A DNA stretch of 64,000 bases. Origin: Paracoccaceae bacterium. Lineage in GTDB: Bacteria > Pseudomonadota > Alphaproteobacteria > Rhodobacterales > Rhodobacteraceae. Made by a program: the position numbers and the translations under genes. Where the stretch lies: contig JAJEBQ010000043.1 of assembly GCA_022822495.1 (NCBI GenBank), forward strand, positions 62,001 to 126,000, in the 5' to 3' direction. The number at the start of each line of letters is the position of its first letter. The first letter of the stretch is position 1. The notes under the pieces were generated by a model. That model searched no databases. It saw nothing but the letters and a program-made list of their open reading frames with translations, and was not told the origin of the DNA. This document shows, one piece after another, positions 1-10,539 of the stretch.

Positions 1-1491
1 GTTCCGCTTCTTGGCCAGGCAGGCATTCAGAATGTCATCAATGGCCCCATACCCTATGCTCCAGATGGCAACCCCCTTATTGGTCCTATGCCAGGTGTTC
101 GAAATGCTTTCGAATGTTGTGTCTTTACCTTTGGTATAGCCCAAGCAGGAGGAGCAGGGAAGGTATTAGCCGAGTGGATAACTGAAGGTCAAACCGAATG
201 GGATATGTGGTCGTGTGACCCAAGAAGATTTACAGATTATACCGATCAAAGCTATTGCGAAGCCAAGGCTCGGGAAGTTTATGGGCATGAATACGCAATT
301 CATTTCCCCTACCATGAGTGGCCCGCCGGTAGAAACAAGAAAGTGTCACCTGTCCATGACAAGATTTTATCTCTGGGTGGTCAGATGGGCGTATACAATG
401 GTTGGGAACGTGCAAACTGGTTCGCACAACCCGGGGATGCAACCTCCAGAGAGTCAACTTTAACCTGGAGCCGTAAAGGACCGTGGGAACAACGCATAAA
501 ACAGGAATGTGAACTTGTTCATAATTCTGTTGGTGTACTTGACCTGCCAGGATTCGCAAGATTTAAACTCGATGGATCCGGTGCAGCCAATTGGCTGGCT
601 TCAAAAATTGCTGGGAGTTTACCGCAAATTGGCCGAATGAACCTTGGATATTTTGCTACTGATCAAGGTCGGGTCATGACAGAAATGTCTATTTTGAGAG
701 AAACAGAAAATTCATTTATCTTGATAACAGCATCAACTGCTCAGTGGCATGATTTTGAGGTTCTCAATCGTGATTTGCCACAACACCTTCATCTTGAAGA
801 TATCACCAACAACTATTCCACGCTTATTGTAACTGGCCCCCAATCCAGGCAGGTCTTTGGTCAAATAACCGATGCAGATTTAAGCCTCCCCTGGTTAAGC
901 CATCAGAGAGCAGAAATAGTTGGCAAACCCGTTACTTTGGTACGAGTTAGTTTCGCCGGGGAATTAGGATGGGAAATACACGCCGAAAATAACTATCTTC
1001 CTGAAATATACGATGCCTTGATGGCTGAGAAGGTTAAACCCTTTGGTATGTATGCTCTCAATTCTCTAAGGATTGAAAAGGGATTCAGAGCATGGAAAGG
1101 TGACCTTTCGACTGATTATTCCCTCCTCGAAAGCAGCTTGGACCGTTTTATCAAGTTTGACAAAACTCAAAACTTTCCAGGTAAGCAGGCACTTCTCATT
1201 GAGAAGCAGGCAGGAAGCAAGAAACGTTTTGCTGTACTTATAGTTGAACAGGACACATATGACACCCCCTACATGTCAACCCTTTGGCATGATGGCGCCA
1301 TCGTTGGCGAAACAACTTCTGGGGCCTGGGGCTACAGAGTTGACAAAAATATTGCCTTGGCAATTTTGAAATCTGATCTCGTGAAACCTGGTACCAAGCT
1401 GCAGGTAGAGATCTTTGGCAAAATGTATCCCGCTGTTGTTCAGGGTGGTCGTGGACTTTTTGATCCAACCCACAGCCGACTAAGATCCTGA
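1..1491 (+). CDS. Dimethylglycine/sarcosine dehydrogenase-like flavoprotein, C-terminal part (5' truncated by window)
   Basis: The reading frame is open from base 1, so the N-terminal FAD-binding part lies upstream of the window. What remains is the end of the DAO-type oxidoreductase domain (motif GGAGKVLAEW), a linker with GWERANWF, and a GcvT-like folate-binding aminomethyltransferase domain. This is the C-terminal half of the dimethylglycine/sarcosine dehydrogenase family, which oxidises N-methylglycines and passes the one-carbon unit to tetrahydrofolate. The next gene, 36 bases downstream on the same strand, is a full-length paralogue that shares GWERANWF but is otherwise divergent, so the two are probably co-transcribed. 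The exact substrate cannot be told from sequence alone. Confidence 0.85.
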   Translation, partial: VPLLGQAGIQNVINGPIPYAPDGNPLIGPMPGVRNAFECCVFTFGIAQAGGAGKVLAEWITEGQTEWDMWSCDPRRFTDYTDQSYCEAKAREVYGHEYAIHFPYHEWPAGRNKKVSPVHDKILSLGGQMGVYNGWERANWFAQPGDATSRESTLTWSRKGPWEQRIKQECELVHNSVGVLDLPGFARFKLDGSGAANWLASKIAGSLPQIGRMNLGYFATDQGRVMTEMSILRETENSFILITASTAQWHDFEVLNRDLPQHLHLEDITNNYSTLIVTGPQSRQVFGQITDADLSLPWLSHQRAEIVGKPVTLVRVSFAGELGWEIHAENNYLPEIYDALMAEKVKPFGMYALNSLRIEKGFRAWKGDLSTDYSLLESSLDRFIKFDKTQNFPGKQALLIEKQAGSKKRFAVLIVEQDTYDTPYMSTLWHDGAIVGETTSGAWGYRVDKNIALAILKSDLVKPGTKLQVEIFGKMYPAVVQGGRGLFDPTHSRLRS

Positions 1492-1527
1492 GCACCGCCC
1501 TAGCCCATATATTTGGTGGAGAATTAA

Positions 1528-3978
1528 ATGTCTAATTCAACGATACCTCGTAAAGCAAGAGTTGTAATTATAGGTGGTGGTGTCGTCGGTTGTTCGGTAG
1601 CCTATCACCTGGGTAAGCTGGGTTGGAGTGATATTGTTCTTCTGGAACGTAAAAAGTTGGCTTGTGGCACAACTTGGCATGCCGCTGGTTTGATTGCGCA
1701 ACTAAGGGCCACGGCGAACATGACAAAATTGGCCAAATATTCCCAGGAACTTTATGGGTCTCTGGAAGAAGAAACCGGGATTTCTACTGGTTTTGTAAGA
1801 ACAGGATCAATTACCGTAGCTTTGACTAAAGACCGTAAAGAAGAAATTTACCGGTCGGCTTCAATGGCCAGAGCATTTGGTGTCGAAGTTGAGGAAATTT
1901 CTCCCTCTGAGATCAAGGGAAAATACCCATATTTACAAACTGAGGATGTCATAGGTGGGGTTTACCTACCGCGTGATGGTCAAGGAGATCCAACAAACAT
2001 CTGTCAGGCTTTGGCAAAGGGTGCAAGGCAGTTCGGTGTACAAATTAATGAAGGAACCAAAGTTATAGACTGTCTTCGCCAAGATATGAGGGTTACTTCG
2101 ATTGCTTGGGAAAAAGGCAGGGAAAAAGGCACTGTTGACTGCGAGTATATTGTCAATTGTGGCGGTATGTGGGGTAGAGAACTTGGCTTGATGGCAGGCG
2201 TAAATGTTCCACTACATGCCTGCGAGCATTTTTATATTGTCACTGAACCGATTGAAGGTTTGGCCCGTTTGCCTGTCCTGCGCGTTCCTGACGAGTTTGC
2301 ATATTATAAGGAAGATGCTGGCAAACTACTTGTTGGTGCCTTTGAACCAATAGCCAAACCTTGGGGGATGGAGGGTATCCCGAATAACTTTGAGTTTGAC
2401 CAGTTGCCCGAGGACTTTGATCATTTTGAGCCTGTTCTGGACATGGCAATTAACAGAATGCCAATCCTGGAAAGTGCTGGAATTCATACGTTTTTCAATG
2501 GCCCCGAGAGTTTTACTCCCGACAATGCCTATTATTTGGGCAAAGCACCAGAACTGGACAACTATTTTGTTGCCTGCGGGTTTAATTCCGTAGGTATAGC
2601 CTCAGCGGGGGGTGCCGGTTTTGCCTTGGCTCAATGGATGCAGGATGGTGAGAAACCATTTGATTTGGGGGATGTTGATATTTCCCGCGTACAGCCCTTT
2701 CAGGGGAACAAAACCTATCTTTATCAAAGAGTTTCTGAAGCATTGGGATTGCTTTATGCTGACCACTATCCCTTCCGACAAAAGGACACTGCCAGGTGTA
2801 TCCGGCGAACTCCTTTTCACGACCGCCTGATCAAAAACGGTGCTGTCATGGGAGAAATTTCTGGATGGGAACGTGCCAATTGGTTTGCAAAGAATGAGCA
2901 GAAACCCTCTTATGAGTACAGTTGGAAAAGGCAAAACTGGTTCGATAACTGGTCTGAAGAGCACTTGGCAATCCGGAACAATGTTGGCCTTTACGATATG
3001 TCAACTTTCGGCAAGATACTTGTCCAGGGCCCTGATTCAGAGAACTTTTTGAATTATGTTTGTGGTTCTGATGTGTCGGTACCTAATGGCAAGATCGTCT
3101 ATACGCAGTTTTTAAATGTGAATGGAGGTATTGAAGCCGATGTCACTGTCACCCGCCTTGCAGATCAAAAATATCTGGTGGTTACTCCTGCAGCAACGAG
3201 GATGGCTGATCAAAAGCGCCTCGAATTTCATGCCCGTGAATTTCAAGTCGTCATTACCGATGTAACGGCCGGGGAAGGTGTTTTGGCTGTTATGGGACCA
3301 AATGCCCGGAAATTGATGGAAAGTATATCCCCTGATGATTTCTCCAATGATTCTTTCCCTTTTGGAACGGCCAAAGTGATAGAGGTAGGACTGGGCCACG
3401 CACGGGCTCATCGTGTTTCCTATGTTGGTGAACTGGGATGGGAAGTTTATATCACGACTGACATGGCTTTACATGTCTTTGATGTCATAATGGAAGCCGG
3501 CAAATCTATGGATTTAAAATTATGTGGCATGCACATGATGGACAGTTGCCGATTAGAAAAAGGGTTTCGACATTTTGGTCATGATATTACTTCTGAGGAT
3601 CATGTCCTTGAAGCCGGTCTTGGGTTTGCTGTTAAAACTTACAAGGATGATTTTATTGGCAGAGAGGCTGTTTTCCAGAAAAAGGAAAAGGGCCTGGATA
3701 AAATGCTACTGCAGTTCATCCTTGAGGACCCAGACCCCCTGCTCTATCATAATGAACCGATTGTCCGAGATAATGAAATTGTCGGGTATTTGACTTCGGG
3801 GAGTTATGGGCATTTTCTAGGAGCCTCCATTGGCATGGGGTATGTTCCCTTAAGCAATGGGACAAAAGAGGATTTATTGACTTCCGAATACCATATCGAA
3901 ATTGCCGGTACAAAAACTAAAGCCAAAGCCAGTTTGCAACCCTTTTTTGATCCTTCACAATTCCGAATGAGAATGTAA
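1528..3978 (+). CDS. FAD-dependent dimethylglycine/sarcosine dehydrogenase family protein (DAO + GcvT fusion)
   Basis: 816 residues, the usual length for bacterial dimethylglycine or sarcosine dehydrogenases. A Rossmann motif ([16 protein letters not shown]) lies near residues 14-29. GTTWHAAG follows, and its His51 aligns with the histidine that covalently holds FAD in mammalian DMGDH and SARDH. The DAO domain runs to about residue 380, then come an FAO_M-type linker and GcvT N- and C-terminal domains to the end. Known role: oxidative demethylation of dimethylglycine or sarcosine with formation of methylene-tetrahydrofolate. The start ATG is preceded by GGAGA. It follows a truncated paralogue, a tandem arrangement common in betaine-degrading alphaproteobacteria. 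Substrate choice is inferred, not shown. Confidence 0.85.
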   Translation: MSNSTIPRKARVVIIGGGVVGCSVAYHLGKLGWSDIVLLERKKLACGTTWHAAGLIAQLRATANMTKLAKYSQELYGSLEEETGISTGFVRTGSITVALTKDRKEEIYRSASMARAFGVEVEEISPSEIKGKYPYLQTEDVIGGVYLPRDGQGDPTNICQALAKGARQFGVQINEGTKVIDCLRQDMRVTSIAWEKGREKGTVDCEYIVNCGGMWGRELGLMAGVNVPLHACEHFYIVTEPIEGLARLPVLRVPDEFAYYKEDAGKLLVGAFEPIAKPWGMEGIPNNFEFDQLPEDFDHFEPVLDMAINRMPILESAGIHTFFNGPESFTPDNAYYLGKAPELDNYFVACGFNSVGIASAGGAGFALAQWMQDGEKPFDLGDVDISRVQPFQGNKTYLYQRVSEALGLLYADHYPFRQKDTARCIRRTPFHDRLIKNGAVMGEISGWERANWFAKNEQKPSYEYSWKRQNWFDNWSEEHLAIRNNVGLYDMSTFGKILVQGPDSENFLNYVCGSDVSVPNGKIVYTQFLNVNGGIEADVTVTRLADQKYLVVTPAATRMADQKRLEFHAREFQVVITDVTAGEGVLAVMGPNARKLMESISPDDFSNDSFPFGTAKVIEVGLGHARAHRVSYVGELGWEVYITTDMALHVFDVIMEAGKSMDLKLCGMHMMDSCRLEKGFRHFGHDITSEDHVLEAGLGFAVKTYKDDFIGREAVFQKKEKGLDKMLLQFILEDPDPLLYHNEPIVRDNEIVGYLTSGSYGHFLGASIGMGYVPLSNGTKEDLLTSEYHIEIAGTKTKAKASLQPFFDPSQFRMRM

Positions 3979-4008
3979 ACCAATTTATTGATTGCAACTT
4001 ACTTATCG

Positions 4009-4752
4009 CTAGCCAACTACAGCTAACCAAGGTACATTTTCCAGCAACCAATAAGCTATTACCGAAAAACGATTGGTTACCAATAAACCTCCAACTGCTA
4101 TGAGAATGACTCCAATGATTATTTCAATTAATCTGAAATGCTTTTTCATACGGTTTGAAAAAGCGATGAACCTGTTGATAAAGAAGGCAGCGATGACAAA
4201 GGGAAGTCCCAGCCCCAACGCGTAGATCCCCAATAGAAATGTCCCCCTGGAAACAGAACTTTCCTGGGCTGCCAAGGTCAGGATGGCACCGAGTTGAGGC
4301 CCGATACACGGCACCCAACCAAAGGCAAAAGCCAAACCTAGAATAAAGGCACTTAGGGATTTTCTTCCCTTTTTAGCAAGTTCAAACCTAAATTCCTGGT
4401 CCAGGATAGGAATTTTGAAAAGCCCCAGAAAATGAAGACCAAACAATATGATAATCCCCCCAGCTATCCTGCCAAAAAGTACCTGATTTTGAAGAAAGAC
4501 CCGTCCCAAGGTGGAAACAGTAAATCCCAATACGAGAAAGACAAAGGACAATCCCAGAAAGAAGAATAGGGCCGAGTAGATAACCTGGTTTCTATTACCC
4601 TCCTCGGATTTCATCTCCGAAAATGAGACACCGCTGATAAATGCCAGATATGGCGGAACTACAGGAAGCACACAAGGAGAAATGAAACTCAAAATTCCCG
4701 CCGAGAAAGCTATCATTATCGATAGCAACATGCCAGAATCCAGAATTTCCAT
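4009..4752 (-). CDS. ccdA: CcdA/DsbD-family transmembrane thiol reductant exporter
   Basis: A 247-residue membrane protein with about six hydrophobic segments. It has the two signature cysteines of the family: Cys27 in SPCVLPVVPPYLAF and Cys149 in GWVPCIGPQLG. CcdA passes electrons from cytoplasmic thioredoxin across the inner membrane to periplasmic thiol proteins, mainly for cytochrome c maturation. Length and topology fit stand-alone CcdA rather than full DsbD, because no periplasmic thioredoxin-like domains are fused. It is transcribed divergently from the tusA-like gene across a 278-base spacer. No cytochrome c maturation genes are next to it. Confidence 0.88.
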   Translation of the reverse strand: MEILDSGMLLSIMIAFSAGILSFISPCVLPVVPPYLAFISGVSFSEMKSEEGNRNQVIYSALFFFLGLSFVFLVLGFTVSTLGRVFLQNQVLFGRIAGGIIILFGLHFLGLFKIPILDQEFRFELAKKGRKSLSAFILGLAFAFGWVPCIGPQLGAILTLAAQESSVSRGTFLLGIYALGLGLPFVIAAFFINRFIAFSNRMKKHFRLIEIIIGVILIAVGGLLVTNRFSVIAYWLLENVPWLAVVG

Positions 4753-4841
4753 AATTACCTTTTATTTGGTTTCAATTAGGTATTGTTGCTTAAGGTTCAT
4801 CGAAAATTTCACTCTTGATTATTCTCATCAGTGATTTCAAA

Positions 4842-4854
4842 AGTACACTTGGTA
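4842..4854. repeat. 13-base repeat AGTACACTTGGTA, copy 1
   Basis: An exact 13-base match to 8742-8754. This copy lies in the divergent spacer, 90 bases upstream of the ccdA start. The other lies 15 bases upstream of the indolepyruvate oxidoreductase start, in the same orientation relative to its gene. It could be a regulator site or chance. Confidence 0.35.
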
Positions 4855-5030
4855 CCATGAGATAGATTGACTTTGAGGGTTAGTTTTCAACCTTCATCAA
4901 AATTTGTATTATCCCTTGATAACAGCAGTGGTTAATCTGTATTTGTATTCAACCTATATAAAAGCAGGTTAAATTAAAAATCACAAACCTGTTAGTCCTT
5001 TAGACAATTGTATGCCAGACGGGGTTCATC

Positions 5031-5270
5031 ATGACACATTCCAATTCCAGAGGCAAACTCTTTAAACTTGATACGTCAGGTCTACTCTGCCCTCTTCCAG
5101 TACTCAAGATTCAGAAAACCATGCGATCATTAAATCCAGGTGATTTGCTTGAAGTGATCTCTGATGATCCAGTGGCAAGAATTGATATTCCCAACTACTG
5201 TCGGGAATCTGGCCATAATCTACTTGATGAAGACAAGCATGAAAACAAATTCACAATTCGAAAAGCCTGA
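5031..5270 (+). CDS. tusA: TusA-family sulfurtransferase
   Basis: 79 residues, the normal size for TusA/SirA-like proteins. The family motif is LDTSGLLCPLPVLK, with Cys20 of the CPxP motif as the persulfide carrier. TusA relays sulfur from cysteine desulfurase for tRNA thiolation and other sulfur transfers in the cytoplasm. The compact alpha/beta fold is consistent with the rest of the sequence (LEVISDDPVARIDIPNYC). It stands alone, divergent from ccdA and convergent with the large oxidoreductase gene, whose stop is 35 bases away. No Tus or Moa partners are near, so the acceptor is unknown. Confidence 0.88.
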   Translation: MTHSNSRGKLFKLDTSGLLCPLPVLKIQKTMRSLNPGDLLEVISDDPVARIDIPNYCRESGHNLLDEDKHENKFTIRKA

Positions 5271-5304
5271 CCCCTTTTTTGGGTTCGTCTTCGGTAGGAT
5301 TGTA

Positions 5305-8300
5305 TCAGGATTGAGTACTTGCCAGAAGTTTATCTATATGCACATTCAATTCCTCTCTTCTTCGCATGGCTGACTTGTAATTCGCCTCCCAGACAGGTCC
5401 ATAACCACTAACTTGTTGTGGGAGTTCAGCCAATTCAATAACTTCAGAAGCAACATCGGTTGTGTCCAAGTGCTTGATTTTCTGCAAATCAACAAGATAC
5501 TGCTCCAGTAGTTTCTTCTGCAGTTTCCGATCACCACTATATTTGAAGGGATCCAAGATGGTTCCCCTGACCCCTTTGAATGCAGACAATATTCGAAACA
5601 GGTGGATTAACCAACTTCCAAAAGCATACTTCTTTGGCCGAGATCCATTTCCTGCTTTACTAATAATGGGTGGTGCGAGATGAAACCTCATTTTGAAGTT
5701 ACCCTTGAATTCCTTCTTGGCCCTGTCAAAAGTTTTTAGATGTAAACGTGCAACTTCATACTCATCCTTGACAGCTATTAATTTATGATAACTCTTGGCT
5801 ACAGCTTCCCTAAGGATGGGATTGTTGAACTGTTGAACCTTCGCAATAAATTGCTCCGCAAGTCCTCGGCCTTGAAATTCAATCAAGTGTTTTCTTCTAT
5901 ATTCAATGGGATCGACACTTGCAGTTTCAATACCATCTGATGTGTCCAGGCCCAATTTGGCAAGCAGGTCGCCTTCATCGGATGCCCAACGGCCGATTTC
6001 GAAAGCCTGCATATTCTCTTCAACATTTACACCATTAAGGTCTATAGCCTTGATTATCGCTTCTCTGGTTAAGGGGATAGTTCCACTTTGCCAAGCCATC
6101 CCGAGAAGAATAATATTGGAGTAGATGCTATTACCCAAAAGCTTGTTAGCGAGTAAATTGGCATCAATTATTTGAACACCGGCTGGACCAATCCTAGCCT
6201 CGATTCTTTGTATCAAGCTTTCACCTGGGATAGCAAAGTTAGTATCTCTTGTGAAATCGCCCGTTATGATTTCGTACGAGTTGAGGGTTGCTTTGGTATG
6301 CTCAGGCTTCATGACTCGCAGGATATCAGAATTGGAGGTGACTACTAGGTCGCCACCAATAACACAATGTGCTTCGTTATTGGCCACTCTGATGGCCGAA
6401 ATATCCTCTTTTTTATTGGCAATCCGGCAATGAATGGTTACCGCTCCACCCTTTTGGGCAAGACCAGCCATTTCAATAACCCCGACCCCTTTTCTTTCAA
6501 GGTGTGACGCTTGGGCAAGCAATGCTCCAATAGTTACAACTCCGGTCCCACCTACACCAGTGATAACAACATTGAATGTATGATTGATAGTTGGTATTTC
6601 CGGTGAAGCGATTTCAGGAACAGCAATAGTACGACTTTTTTCCTTTATTGGTTCGGCACCCTCGAGAGTCACAAACGATGGGCAGAATCCCTTCAAGCAA
6701 CTCAGGTCCATATTGCAACTTGACTGATCGACTGCTCTTTTTCTCCCAAGTTCGGTTTCAACAGGGATCAACGAGATACAATTTGATTGGACACCACAAT
6801 CACCACATCCTTCACATACATCCGTATTGATGTAGACTCTTTGGTTAATTTTAGGAAATAAGCCTCTTTTTCTGCGTCTTCTTTTTTCTGCCGCACAAGT
6901 TTGAACATAAACTATGGCACTGACACCCGGAATGGTTCGGAATTCCCTCTGGACTTCGTCAAGCTTTTCCCTGGGGTATAGCTTTACTTCGTTGGGAATA
7001 CCCTTTCTGGAAAACCCCTCCTTTTCGTCGTAGACAACCGCTACTTTCTTCACGCCAATCGCAACAAGTTCCTTTATAATTTTTTGAGGAGACAAATCGC
7101 CATCATTGAGTTGTCCACCGGTCATGGCAACAGCGTCATTGTAAAGAATCTTGTAGGTCATATTGACCCCGGATATGATAGCTGCACGGATGGTCTGGAT
7201 ACCAGAGTGGTTATAGGTTCCATCACCCATATTTTGGAAAACATGGTTGGTTTTCGAAAAGGGTGCTTCCCCCATCCAGTTGGCACCCTCACCCCCCATA
7301 TGGGTGAACCCCAAGGTATCACGATCCATCCATTGCACCATGTAATGGCAACCAATACCTGCATAAGCTCTTGAACCTTCTGGAAGTTTTGTCGAGGTAT
7401 TGTGAGGACAGCCCGAACAAAAGTAAGGGGTGCGGCTTAAAATATCAGGGGCGTTTTCTTCCCGGTTGGAATCCTTTAAAGACTTTAAATTTATCTGGAG
7501 CTGCTCAGTTTGAAGCTCTTTAAATTCTAGCACTTCGCCCAAGCCTATGGCTATTTGCAGGGGATTGAGGCCATATTTGGCTGTAAATAATATGTCTCTT
7601 TTATAATCTCTGTGTCCAAATACCTGGTATGATTTGCGCTTGTTGAACAGGATTTCCTTGATTTGTGCTTCAATGAGTTTCCGCTTTTCTTCAACAACTA
7701 TAATTGTTTCCAAATTCTCAACCCATTCGAGCAATCCCTTTTGATCCAGTGGCCACGTCAATCCTACCTTGTAAGTAGAAATTCCAAGCCTTTCCAATTC
7801 ATGTTTATCGAGCCCCAGAAGGTTTAAGGCATGGGTCAGATCAAACCAGTTCTTACCAGCAGCAACGATCCCAATTTTTGCGTCGGGTTTACCCACAACT
7901 GTGTGGTTTAGTTTATTATGGTAGGCAAAAGCTTCAGCTGCATATCTTTTGTAATCAAGAATACGTGCTTCTCTTTCACCAGGTGTATCCCAAATCCTGA
8001 TATTCAGACCGTTCTCAGGCATAGTAAAGGAAGGGAGTTCATATTTTATGCGGAATGGGTCACCATCAACAACAGTTGTTGATTCAATGGTTTCTTTCAT
8101 GCATTTCAGACCAACCCAATTGCCCGAAAACCTTGAGAGAGCGATACCATAAACACCATAATCCAAAATTTCCTGTACCCCTGCCGGGGAAAAGATTGGC
8201 ATGTAGGTGTCCATGAGCGCAACATCTGATTGATGCAATGTGGTTGAACTTTCCCCTGTATGATCGTCACCCAAGGCCATCAAAACACCACCATGTTTCG

Positions 8301-8727
8301 AAGTTCCTGCCATATTGGCATGCCTGAGAGCATCACCAGAACGGTCGACACCAGGACCCTTGCCATACCACAAGCCAAAGACACCATCATACTTGCCTTC
8401 TCCACGCAACTCGGCTTGCTGGGTCCCCCACAAGGCTGTTGCAGCTATATCCTCATTCAATCCAGGATTGAAAACCAAGTCTGATTGATCAAGTCTTGCT
8501 TTTTCCCTGCCCAACAAGAAATCCAGATTGCCAAGTGGTGCCCCTCGATAACCGGAGATATAACCGGCCGTATTTAATCCGGCCTTTAGATCTCGGTGCT
8601 TTTGAATGAGTAGAAATCGAATAAGAGCCTGGGTACCATTTAGTAAAACTTCCTTTTGAGACAGATCATATCTGTCCTCCAAGGTTGAGGTTCTGAGGGT
8701 TTGATGCGTATGTTCAGTAATTTCCAT
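5305..8727 (-). CDS. Indolepyruvate ferredoxin oxidoreductase, fused alpha/gamma type
   Basis: An 1140-residue single-chain 2-oxoacid:ferredoxin oxidoreductase. In order it shows an N-terminal pyrimidine-binding region (GYRGAPLGNLDF near residue 58), a thiamine diphosphate domain (CSGCPHNTS, then MGDGTYNHSG), and a cysteine-rich iron-sulfur segment (CEGCGDCG followed by CLKGFCPSF, about residues 640-690). A gamma domain (ITGVGGTGVVTIGALLAQA) starts near residue 720, followed by a long C-terminal domain. The family decarboxylates aryl pyruvates from aromatic amino acids to aryl acetyl-CoA, reducing ferredoxin. Its length matches proteobacterial fused homologues rather than the two-subunit IorAB. 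It is monocistronic here. Protocatechuate genes elsewhere in the window also point to aromatic catabolism. Confidence 0.88.
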   Translation of the reverse strand: MEITEHTHQTLRTSTLEDRYDLSQKEVLLNGTQALIRFLLIQKHRDLKAGLNTAGYISGYRGAPLGNLDFLLGREKARLDQSDLVFNPGLNEDIAATALWGTQQAELRGEGKYDGVFGLWYGKGPGVDRSGDALRHANMAGTSKHGGVLMALGDDHTGESSTTLHQSDVALMDTYMPIFSPAGVQEILDYGVYGIALSRFSGNWVGLKCMKETIESTTVVDGDPFRIKYELPSFTMPENGLNIRIWDTPGEREARILDYKRYAAEAFAYHNKLNHTVVGKPDAKIGIVAAGKNWFDLTHALNLLGLDKHELERLGISTYKVGLTWPLDQKGLLEWVENLETIIVVEEKRKLIEAQIKEILFNKRKSYQVFGHRDYKRDILFTAKYGLNPLQIAIGLGEVLEFKELQTEQLQINLKSLKDSNREENAPDILSRTPYFCSGCPHNTSTKLPEGSRAYAGIGCHYMVQWMDRDTLGFTHMGGEGANWMGEAPFSKTNHVFQNMGDGTYNHSGIQTIRAAIISGVNMTYKILYNDAVAMTGGQLNDGDLSPQKIIKELVAIGVKKVAVVYDEKEGFSRKGIPNEVKLYPREKLDEVQREFRTIPGVSAIVYVQTCAAEKRRRRKRGLFPKINQRVYINTDVCEGCGDCGVQSNCISLIPVETELGRKRAVDQSSCNMDLSCLKGFCPSFVTLEGAEPIKEKSRTIAVPEIASPEIPTINHTFNVVITGVGGTGVVTIGALLAQASHLERKGVGVIEMAGLAQKGGAVTIHCRIANKKEDISAIRVANNEAHCVIGGDLVVTSNSDILRVMKPEHTKATLNSYEIITGDFTRDTNFAIPGESLIQRIEARIGPAGVQIIDANLLANKLLGNSIYSNIILLGMAWQSGTIPLTREAIIKAIDLNGVNVEENMQAFEIGRWASDEGDLLAKLGLDTSDGIETASVDPIEYRRKHLIEFQGRGLAEQFIAKVQQFNNPILREAVAKSYHKLIAVKDEYEVARLHLKTFDRAKKEFKGNFKMRFHLAPPIISKAGNGSRPKKYAFGSWLIHLFRILSAFKGVRGTILDPFKYSGDRKLQKKLLEQYLVDLQKIKHLDTTDVASEVIELAELPQQVSGYGPVWEANYKSAMRRREELNVHIDKLLASTQS

Positions 8728-8741
8728 TTTCTTACAATTTC

Positions 8742-8754
8742 AGTACACTTGGTA
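8742..8754. repeat. 13-base repeat AGTACACTTGGTA, copy 2
   Basis: Exact match to 4842-4854. It lies 15 bases upstream of the start codon of the minus-strand indolepyruvate oxidoreductase gene, so it would fall in the leader or promoter of that gene. Confidence 0.35.
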
Positions 8755-8968
8755 AATCGTCTATCTAACGACATTTCATTTAAACTTGCAGGCAAACTCC
8801 AAAGTTACACCAAACTGATTTGGTTTGAGAAAGCAGAGAAAATCTGCTCAGGTTTTGAAAAACCTGTAACCGAAGATTTAAATAAGAATACCTTAAAACA
8901 GTCGAAAACGATAATAAAATGTTAGCTAAAAATTCAGACTTCATTTCTTTGCATAGCGGGTTTACGTC

Positions 8969-9436
8969 TTGAGCAAGAGTTTAAACCGGGTTACCACCTA
9001 TTTAGTTTCAAATAAAATTGAACATGAAATAAGAAAAACAGACCAGTTAGCGAGAACTGCCAAGGAAGCTGCTGCAGGAATTGGTTGCCAGCTGAATCAA
9101 ATTGTTAAATCAATAATTTTTTTAGCCAAAGATTCTGATAGGTTGGTTTTGTTTCTCACAGCCGGAGGCAATTTTGTAGATACAGAAAAAGCCGAAGGTT
9201 TTCTGGATTTTCGACTATACAAAGCAAATGCGCAGTTGATAAGGTCTCGAACAGGTTTTGTTATAGGGGGTGTTCCTCCCTTTTCGCATAAAGAAAAGGT
9301 TGAAATATTCATGGACCCAGAGTTGTTAAGGCATCAACTTGTTTGGGCAGCAGCAGGCACGCCTTACCATGTGTTTAGTATCAAATCTGAAGATTTAAAA
9401 TTAGTCACCCAAGCACGAGTTCTCGATTTTACCTAG
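8969..9436 (+). CDS. YbaK/EbsC-type aminoacyl-tRNA deacylase
   Basis: 155 residues with the YbaK/ProX fold pattern: an N-terminal helix region, the segment AAAGIGCQLNQIVKSIIFLA with the conserved lysine, VLFLTAGGNFVD, and the late loop FVIGGVPPFSHKEKVEIFMD. Members hydrolyse mischarged aminoacyl-tRNA, commonly Cys- or Ala-tRNA(Pro), in trans. The start is TTG, since no ATG exists before the conserved region. It is the last core gene before a 5-kb accessory island and stands alone. The precise mischarged substrate is not predictable from this sequence. Confidence 0.82.
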   Translation: MSKSLNRVTTYLVSNKIEHEIRKTDQLARTAKEAAAGIGCQLNQIVKSIIFLAKDSDRLVLFLTAGGNFVDTEKAEGFLDFRLYKANAQLIRSRTGFVIGGVPPFSHKEKVEIFMDPELLRHQLVWAAAGTPYHVFSIKSEDLKLVTQARVLDFT

Positions 9437-10539
9437 CGCACGGATTTTAAATTTGGCTCTTCGTCCTATTTAGTGGGTAATTCATCTTTGGTGCCCCCGG
9501 GATATAGATCCAGACCTCCCAAATGGAAGGATATATCGGTAATGAACCGCTCCTTGTTCCGATATCCCCTACTCTTCACCTTTATGCCGTTATGAGACTG
9601 TGAAAGAATCCCTTTTTGGAGGTCGATTGGCTCTCCATATTCAGGACAGGAAGAGGTTTTTTTGATCCAAAATCAGAGTTCAATCAAGGGTGACTTTCAA
9701 GTCACATCAACACCGCACCACAAATCTCCGATCAAACCCCAAAATGACCTGATCCAACCGCCATTTTGCCCTAAAATCACCACAAGCACACCTCGCCCTG
9801 GAAAAAATCACAGACCTCTTCGTTGAGGTATCCCAACGCCTTCAAAATATACCCAATACCAGTCTTGGAAACACAAAAAGGTGAGGATTAAGTTTCTTAA
9901 ACCATTGCGGACATAATCTGCATCTGTTGTATATTGTTTCTAGCTCACCTGTGCCCGCTTTGATTACCGGTTTTGCAGCAAGAGTTTATGGATCTTTGAA
10001 TTGGCGTGTTTGCCAGAGGTTGTCGGGGAGATTGGAGTCTCACCCTCCACTCTCGGTCCAAGTTATACGACAAGATGGGAAGACATCCCCACGGTTCGGT
10101 CCTGAAGAAAGATTGATGTGATGAGTTGCAGGGTCTCTTTGACCTGTCGGCCTCAAGCCATTTGCCTTCCATACTAGCCGGGTTCGATGGTGCTTCACCC
10201 CAGAGTTTTATACCTACATGTTTACCGTCAAACTAGTGGTGTGATCAATACAAAACGATCCTAATATAATGACCTCAAACCAATTGCTGATCGGCTTTTT
10301 CTGAAAATAAAAAGGGTGTTATTTGTATTAATCGGACCACTAGTTAGGATTCCTGCCTCAAACAAGATGAGAAAGTTTTTCTCGGGGGGATTGGCTTTCA
10401 GTAATGGAGGGAGGGCGTAGCCCGACCAGAAAGACTGAAAGCCTCCAACATCTTTCTTAACAAGAACCTCATTTGACAAAAGCGACCGTCCGCGGACAAT
10501 ACCGCTCAAACCTGTTAATGCAAAAAAGGGGAGAGCAGT
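9437..10539. other. Non-coding stretch at the left edge of the accessory island
   Basis: 1.1 kb with only short open frames and no convincing start or codon pattern. Stop codons are dense in all frames. A 10-base inverted repeat lies at 10393-10443, and a 13-base word (ATGAGTTGCAGGG, 10121-10133) recurs at 41511-41523 beside the second island. I read it as decayed mobile DNA but could match no family except near its right end, where a transposase remnant starts. Confidence 0.5.
10393..10443. repeat. Inverted repeat GGCTTTCAGT / ACTGAAAGCC
   Basis: Perfect 10-base arms (10393-10402 and 10434-10443) enclose a 31-base GC-rich loop. It lies about 100 bases upstream of the degraded IS21-like transposase. 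It has no T-run on either side, so it is unlikely to be a simple terminator. Confidence 0.55.
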
